DNA of 42,089 nucleotides. It comes from Actinomycetes bacterium. Its GTDB lineage: Bacteria > Actinomycetota > Acidimicrobiia > Acidimicrobiales > Bog-793. The translations under genes and the position numbers were made by a program. The stretch is from positions 1 to 42,089 of the forward strand of contig JAJYVX010000006.1 in assembly GCA_021791795.1 (NCBI GenBank), read 5' to 3'. The notes below the pieces were generated by a model. It was not told where the DNA came from, did no database searches, and was given only the letters and a program-made list of their open reading frames with translations. Shown piece by piece: positions 36,730-42,089 of the stretch (its first letter is position 1; every line of letters begins with the position of its first letter).

Positions 36730-38474
36730 GCCGTGCCTCCTCCACCACCTACCGCCGCGCCGGCCACGACCACCTCAGCAGCGGAAGCCGGCGCCGGCAC
36801 CGGCACCGGCACACCGGCCGAGGAAGCGGCCCGCCGGGCGTGATAGCTGGAGCGCGTGAGCGGGGAAGCCTCGACGTGGCTGAACCTCATGGCCTCGGCC
36901 GCCTCGCGCAAGGCCACGAACTCGGCAGGTGTCCACCACTTCGCTACTGGCAAGTGCCGCGAGCTCGGCCGGAGGTACTGGCCGATGGTGAGGATGTCGA
37001 CACCGACGGACCTGAGGTCGGCAAAGGTCGAGAGGAGCTCCTCGTAAGTCTCGCCGAGGCCGACCATGATGCTGGACTTGGTGACGAGGCTGGCGCGTTT
37101 CGCCCTGGCGAGGACTGCCAGGCTGCGGGCATAGGACGCCGACGGGCGCACGGCTCTCTGCAGGCGGCTCACCGTCTCGACGTTGTGGTTGAGCACGTCC
37201 GGCCTGGCGGCGAACATCGAGTCGAGCGCAGCTTCGTCACCCTTGCAGTCGGGGATGAGCACCTCGACGGACGTCCCCGGGCACTCCGCCCTCACGGCCT
37301 CGATACACGCCACGAAACCCGCCGCTCCCCCATCGACCAGGTCGTCCCGTGCGACCGCTGTGATGACAGCGTGAGCCAGCCCCATCCGCTTCACGGCAGA
37401 GGCGAGACGTCGAGGCTCGTCGGGATCCGGTGGCAGCGGATGCCGGGTGTCCACCAGGCAGAACCCGCAGGCACGGGTGCAGCGCTCGCCGTTGATCATG
37501 AACGTGGCCGTCCCGTCCGACCAGCACTCCGAGCGGTTCGGGCAGCCCGCCTCCTCGCACACGGTGACGAGCTCGAGGCCCTTCAGCATCGAGCGAAGGC
37601 CGAGCACGTTCGAGCCGAGCCGGACAGGGGCGCGCATGTAGTCGGGCTTGCGCTCCCGGAACGAGATCCCCTGAGCTGCGTCCACCCCGGCGGCGCTGAG
37701 TCGGCGCTCGAGTGGCGTCGCAGGCGGAGGAGGGTTGGGGGAGGGAGTTGGCATCGCTTTGCTGCTCGGACCGCTCTGCGATCTCGAGAAGGCGACGTCC
37801 CTCCGGTCGACCGGCCTCGCCCGGCCGCCGAAGCTGAAGGCCTCCCCGGCGTGCCGTGCGACGAGATCGACGACGTCGCGCATCGCCGCGTCGACCCTCT
37901 CTCTCGCGAGCGAGGTCACCGGCTTGTCCGGGATGCCGCACGGCACGATGTGGCCGAACATCGAGAGGTCCGGATCGACGTTGAGGGCGAAGCCGTGCAG
38001 CGACCGCCCCCGGTCGACCCTCACTCCGATCGCACATATCTTGCGTGGCTCTTCGGCCGAGCCGACCCAGACGCCCGGGTAACCGGCGAGCCGGCCGGCC
38101 GCCAAACCGAGATCGGCGAGCACGTCGACGACGAGCTGCTCGATCCGATGGACGAAAGCCGGTATGGAGCCGGAGGTGACCGGCACGTCGAGCACGGGGT
38201 AGCCGACCAGCTGTCCCGGTCCGTGGTACGTCACATCACCGCCGCGGTCGGCCTTCACGACAGCCGCCCCGGATGATGCGATGGAAGGCAGCAGGTTCGC
38301 CGCCCGCGTCCTCACCCCGCAGGTGTAGACGGGCTGGTGTTCGAGGAGGAGGAGGTAGTCGCCCGAGCGGTTGTCGTGCATCGCCCGCTGCAGCACGGCG
38401 GCCTCTTCGTAACGGACCCGTCCGAGCCAGCGGAGCCGCAGCGGCTCGGGCTCGGGCTCCGGCTCGCGTGTCAC
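36726..38474 (-). CDS. lipB-lipA: LipB-LipA fusion: octanoyltransferase domain followed by lipoyl synthase (radical SAM)
   Basis: One ORF: LipB motifs RGGDVTYHGPGQLVGYPVLDV, KICAIGVRVDRGRSLHGFALNV, PCGIPDKPVTSL; then LipA motifs CEEAGCPNRSECWSDGTATFMINGERCTRACGFC, GLGET, PLTRSSYHA. Both catalytic sets look intact; no stop between them. Confidence 0.93.
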   Translation of the reverse strand: MTREPEPEPEPLRLRWLGRVRYEEAAVLQRAMHDNRSGDYLLLLEHQPVYTCGVRTRAANLLPSIASSGAAVVKADRGGDVTYHGPGQLVGYPVLDVPVTSGSIPAFVHRIEQLVVDVLADLGLAAGRLAGYPGVWVGSAEEPRKICAIGVRVDRGRSLHGFALNVDPDLSMFGHIVPCGIPDKPVTSLARERVDAAMRDVVDLVARHAGEAFSFGGRARPVDRRDVAFSRSQSGPSSKAMPTPSPNPPPPATPLERRLSAAGVDAAQGISFRERKPDYMRAPVRLGSNVLGLRSMLKGLELVTVCEEAGCPNRSECWSDGTATFMINGERCTRACGFCLVDTRHPLPPDPDEPRRLASAVKRMGLAHAVITAVARDDLVDGGAAGFVACIEAVRAECPGTSVEVLIPDCKGDEAALDSMFAARPDVLNHNVETVSRLQRAVRPSASYARSLAVLARAKRASLVTKSSIMVGLGETYEELLSTFADLRSVGVDILTIGQYLRPSSRHLPVAKWWTPAEFVALREAAEAMRFSHVEASPLTRSSYHARRAASSAGVPVPVPAPASAAEVVVAGAAVGGGGGTA

Positions 38475-38487
38475 CGCCGCAACCCAG

Positions 38488-40029
38488 TCACAGCTCGGCC
38501 GACCAGTCCCGCATGGCGATCTCGTCGGCCAGGGCACGGAGGAATGCGGAGGCATACGCCCCGTCGACCGCTCGGTGGTCGAAGGAGAGGCCGAGCATCC
38601 CGACCGAATGGATGGCGATCGCCTCGCTCCCGTCCGGACCGCTGACGACGACCGGCCGGCGCTTCACGCCGTCAGTCGAGAGGATGGCCACCTGGGGCTG
38701 GCTGATGATCGGTGCCGTGAGGAACGTGCCGAACGGGCCCGGGTTCGTGACGGTGAAGGTCCCTCCCACCACGTCGTCGGGAGAGATCCGCCTCGTGCGA
38801 GCACGGGCGGCAAGGTCCGCCATCGCCCGGGCGAGCCCCCTCAGCGACTGCCCGTCCGCATTGCGCACGACCGGGACGATGAGACCTTGGCGGTCGAGGT
38901 CGACGGCGATGCCGAGATGGACGTCACGGTGGATGACGAGCGAGTCCTCCCCGACCGAGGCGTTCATGTGGGGGAAGTCACGAAGCGCGTCGACCAGGGC
39001 CCGCGCCACGAAGGGCAGGTAGGTGAGGCTGATCCCCTCCTCCTCCTTGAAGCGGTCCCTGTACTCCCGCCGCACCTTCTCGATCGCTTCGTAGTCTGCT
39101 TCGACAGCCACGAGCGTGTGTGCAGATGTGGCCTTCGAGCGCACCATGTGCTCGGCGGTGAGCCGGCGGATGTTGGTGAAGGGGACGACCTCGTCCCGCT
39201 CCCCGGGAGCGCTCGGCGGGAACGCCCGCGCGGCGACCGCCGCCGGGGGCGCTGCTGAAGCGCCCGATCCCGGCGCGGGCGCCGGGCGCCCTGTGGAGGT
39301 CGAGGTCGGCGCCCCAACTTGGGCTTGGGAGGCAGGGGACGCCGCGGTACCCCCCGAAGCAGCACGCTGGTCGAGGTACGTGAGCACGTCGCCCCGCGTG
39401 ATGCGGCCGCCCTGACCGGTTCCCGGAATCTGCGAAGGATCGAGGTCGTGCTCGTTGATGAGCTTGCGCACGACCGGCGAGAGCAGCAGAGCCCCACCGC
39501 CGCCTGCACCTCCGGCCTGGGGCTGCGACGCCCGGCCGTTGCCGCCGGGCACGGTGCGGGCCGGTTGTGCGTTGGCGGGAGCCGCTCCGGTGTCCGGGGT
39601 CCGGGCCCCTGTCCCGACGGGAGCAGGCACCGAGTCAACCGCCGCCTCGGGCGGCGGCTCCTCGTTCGCCGCCTCCGCCGTGGCGGGTGCGCCGGCGGCA
39701 GGCGCCGGCTCGGTCGGCTCGGCAGGCTTGGCCGGCTCGAGAGGCGCGGCCTGCTCGACCGCAGGCGTTCCCGCGGCAGCACCCTCGCTGCCAGCCTCCT
39801 CTCCGATGACGGCGAGGCGCGTGCCCACGTCGACGGTCTCGCCCTCGTCCACCAGTATCTCGGTGAGATAGCCGTCCACAGAGGAGGGAACCTCCGAGTC
39901 GACCTTGTCCGTCGAGACCTCGAAGAGCGGCTCGTCCTGTGCGACGGGCTCGCCGACCTTCTTCAGCCAGCGGATGATCGTGCCCTCGGTCACGGTCTCG
40001 CCGAGCTGAGGCATCGTTATGTCAGCCAA
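38488..40029 (-). CDS. sucB: 2-oxoacid dehydrogenase E2 component (dihydrolipoyl acyltransferase)
   Basis: ADITMPQLGETVTEGTIIRWLKKVGEPVAQDEPLFEVSTDKVDSEVPS (one lipoyl domain), PSBD LLSPVVRKLINEHDLDPSQIPGTGQGGRITRGDV, catalytic GLSFDHRAVDGA. Substrate (2-OG vs pyruvate/branched-chain) not certain. Confidence 0.9.
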   Translation of the reverse strand: MADITMPQLGETVTEGTIIRWLKKVGEPVAQDEPLFEVSTDKVDSEVPSSVDGYLTEILVDEGETVDVGTRLAVIGEEAGSEGAAAGTPAVEQAAPLEPAKPAEPTEPAPAAGAPATAEAANEEPPPEAAVDSVPAPVGTGARTPDTGAAPANAQPARTVPGGNGRASQPQAGGAGGGGALLLSPVVRKLINEHDLDPSQIPGTGQGGRITRGDVLTYLDQRAASGGTAASPASQAQVGAPTSTSTGRPAPAPGSGASAAPPAAVAARAFPPSAPGERDEVVPFTNIRRLTAEHMVRSKATSAHTLVAVEADYEAIEKVRREYRDRFKEEEGISLTYLPFVARALVDALRDFPHMNASVGEDSLVIHRDVHLGIAVDLDRQGLIVPVVRNADGQSLRGLARAMADLAARARTRRISPDDVVGGTFTVTNPGPFGTFLTAPIISQPQVAILSTDGVKRRPVVVSGPDGSEAIAIHSVGMLGLSFDHRAVDGAYASAFLRALADEIAMRDWSAEL

Positions 40030-41479
40030 CGTGCAGGCCCCTTCCGGTGAGTGCGAGAACTGTCTCGCCGAACGTCTCGGACAGAGTCGGGTGCGGCTGG
40101 ATGAACGCGGCCACCTCTTCGGGCGTCGCCTCCCAGTTGACGGAGAGATACGCCTGACCCAGCTGCTCGGTCACCCACGGCCCGACCATGTGCACCCCCA
40201 ACAGACGGCCGGCCGACCCGTCGGGGCGCTTCTCGCAGATGACCTTAACCATCCCCTCGGTCTCACCGAGGATCTTCGCCCGGGAGTTGCCGCCGAAGGG
40301 ATCCTTCTTCACGACGACGTCGATGCCGGCGGTGCGGGCGTCCTCCTCCGTCAGACCGACGAAGGCGACCTCGGGGTGGCAGTAGATGCCCCACGGCACC
40401 GCCCCGTAGTTCACCGGCGTGACGCTCTCTGAGAGGATCTGCTTCACGATGACGATGGCCTCGGCAAAACCCACATGAGCCAGCTGTGGCGTAGCGACCA
40501 GGTCGCCCGCCGCGAACACCCCGTCTGGCCCGGTGCGCATCCACTCGTCCACCTTGACGAAGCCCCGCTCGTCGACCTCGACTCCGGTCCCCTCCCCGAG
40601 GAGGTCTTCCGAGAGTGGCCGGCGCCCGACCGAGACGATGACGGTGTCGACGACGACCTGCTCGCCGTCGCCGAAGCGCACCGTCGTGCCGCTCTCGTGG
40701 GGCTCGTGCCCGGAGACGGCGACTCCCGTGCGCACGGTGATGCCCCGCTTCTTGAAGGAGCGGGCTACGACGTCGGCGACGTCCCGGTCACAACCGGGGA
40801 GGAGCTTCGGCAGTGCCTCGAGCACCGTCACCCGGACGCCGAGGTCGGACATCATCGAGGCGAACTCGCAGCCGATCGCCCCGCCGCCGATGACGACCGC
40901 GGAGCGGGGGAGGGACGTGAGCGACAGCACCTCGTCGGAGGTGAGCACGTAGCGGCCGTCCACCGCGAAACCCGGGATCGTCCGCGGCACCGATCCTGCC
41001 GCAAGGACGATGTTGCGGCCGCGTATCCGGCGGAGGGAGCCGTCCGTCGCGGTCACCTCGACGACATGGCCCCCGAGCAGGCGGCCGGTGCCCTCGAAGG
41101 TCTGGTTCTTGCGCTGCCTCATGAGTCCGGAGAGCCCCTTGTGCAGCTGGTCGACGACCTTCTGCTTGCGATCCTGGCTGATGGCGAAGTCCACCGTGGG
41201 CTGGCTCACCTGCACGCCGAACTCCTTCGCGCCCGAGACGGTGCGGTAGACGGCGGCCGTCTCGAGGAATTCCTTGGCAGGGATACAGCCCCGGTGGAGG
41301 CACGTCCCGCCGACCTTGTCCTTCTCCACCACGGCCACCGACAGGCCGGCGGACCCGGCGTAGAGGGAGGTCGCGTAGCCGGCGGGCCCGCCGCCGATCA
41401 CCACTACGTCGAACTCGGCCGCGTCGCCGTCCGCCTGTAGAGACTCTTTCCCACCCGCTCCGGCTCTTGGTTCGCTCAC
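40022..41479 (-). CDS. lpdA: Dihydrolipoyl dehydrogenase
   Basis: FDVVVIGGGPAGYATSLYAGSAGLSVAVVEKDKVGGTCLHRGCIPAKEFLETAAVYRT (redox CxxxxC), C-terminal HPHPTLSE-type motif (IQPHPTLSETFGETVLAL). Confidence 0.96.
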   Translation of the reverse strand: MSEPRAGAGGKESLQADGDAAEFDVVVIGGGPAGYATSLYAGSAGLSVAVVEKDKVGGTCLHRGCIPAKEFLETAAVYRTVSGAKEFGVQVSQPTVDFAISQDRKQKVVDQLHKGLSGLMRQRKNQTFEGTGRLLGGHVVEVTATDGSLRRIRGRNIVLAAGSVPRTIPGFAVDGRYVLTSDEVLSLTSLPRSAVVIGGGAIGCEFASMMSDLGVRVTVLEALPKLLPGCDRDVADVVARSFKKRGITVRTGVAVSGHEPHESGTTVRFGDGEQVVVDTVIVSVGRRPLSEDLLGEGTGVEVDERGFVKVDEWMRTGPDGVFAAGDLVATPQLAHVGFAEAIVIVKQILSESVTPVNYGAVPWGIYCHPEVAFVGLTEEDARTAGIDVVVKKDPFGGNSRAKILGETEGMVKVICEKRPDGSAGRLLGVHMVGPWVTEQLGQAYLSVNWEATPEEVAAFIQPHPTLSETFGETVLALTGRGLHVG

Positions 41480-41490
41480 GTGAGCGCAGC

Positions 41491-42066
41491 CTAATGGCCG
41501 CGCGGCGCCGGCTTGCCGAGAAGGCCGCTCTCGTCGAGCACCGTGAGCACTTCCCTCGCGCATTCCTCGGGCGATCGTCCGACGGTCTTCAACACGACGT
41601 CGGGATCGCGCGGCTCCTCGTAGGGCGACGAGATGCCGGTGAAGCGCGGCACCTCGCCCCGCCTCGCCCTCTCGTAGAGGCCCTTCGGGTCGCGCTCCTC
41701 GCAGACCTCGAGAGGCGTGGCGACGAAGACCTCGACGAAGCCCAGTCCGGCCTCCCTGTGCCGGTCCCGCACCGCCTGACGCCCCGCCTCGAAGGGGCTT
41801 ATGACCGTGACGAGCACCACGTGGCCGATGTCGGCGACCAGCATCGCGACCTCGCCCACCCGCCGCACGTTCTCGAGACGGTCCTCCTCGCTGAAGCCGA
41901 GGTCGCGGTTGAGGCCGGTCCGCAGCATGTCACCGTCCAGCAGGAACGACCTGACCGCGCGCTCGTCGAGCATCGCTTTCAGGCTGGAGGCCACCGTCGT
42001 CTTGCCCGCTCCCGAGAGGCCGGTGAACCAGACGGTGGTGCGGTGCTCGCCCTCGGGGCCGGTCAC
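41491..42066 (-). CDS. cysC: Adenylyl-sulfate kinase
   Basis: TTVWFTGLSGAGKTTVASSLKAMLDERAVRSFLLDGDMLRTGLNRDLGFSEEDRLENVRRVGEVAMLVADIG...VFVATPLEVCEERDPKGLYERARRGEVPRFTGISSPYEEP. True start may lie further upstream, near the window edge. Confidence 0.93.
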   Translation of the reverse strand: MTGPEGEHRTTVWFTGLSGAGKTTVASSLKAMLDERAVRSFLLDGDMLRTGLNRDLGFSEEDRLENVRRVGEVAMLVADIGHVVLVTVISPFEAGRQAVRDRHREAGLGFVEVFVATPLEVCEERDPKGLYERARRGEVPRFTGISSPYEEPRDPDVVLKTVGRSPEECAREVLTVLDESGLLGKPAPRGH

Positions 42067-42089
42067 TCGTTCCTCCGCAACAACATCCC

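Overview
High-GC window that looks like an actinobacterial chromosome (F420-type LLM oxidoreductase, Acidimicrobiia-like gene content; the taxon is an inference). It has four parts. (1) About 0-5 kb is a gene graveyard: the 3' end of a sulfide:quinone-oxidoreductase-like flavoprotein, a multiply frameshifted IS1634-type transposase with a divergent DUF6788-like accessory ORF, a truncated conserved gene, and probable DinB and DedA stubs. One intact VOC protein sits among them. (2) About 5-10 kb holds a phosphotriesterase-family hydrolase, a divergent kce/kdd pair (lysine-fermentation enzymes), a NERD-domain remnant and an MFS transporter. (3) About 10-30 kb looks like an uncharacterised catabolic island. 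It has a peptide/nickel-type ABC importer (SBP, two permeases, fused dual ATPase) with a CoA ligase apparently in the transporter operon, a 1042-aa propeller-like plus PHP/DUF3604 protein divergent from the SBP, an enoyl-CoA hydratase, an SDR, two acyl-CoA dehydrogenases, a D-2-hydroxyacid dehydrogenase, a ThDP enzyme, a Zn-alcohol dehydrogenase and a mandelate-racemase-type enolase-superfamily enzyme. (4) About 30-42 kb is housekeeping: leuS, LLM oxidoreductase, PAC2, APH-type phosphotransferase, M24 peptidase, an in-frame LipB-LipA fusion, 2-oxoacid dehydrogenase E2, lpd and cysC. No rRNA, convincing tRNA or CRISPR array was seen. The observations most worth a second look are the LipB-LipA fusion, the propeller-PHP protein with its importer/CoA-ligase island, and a perfect 14-bp palindrome between two divergent catabolic genes.
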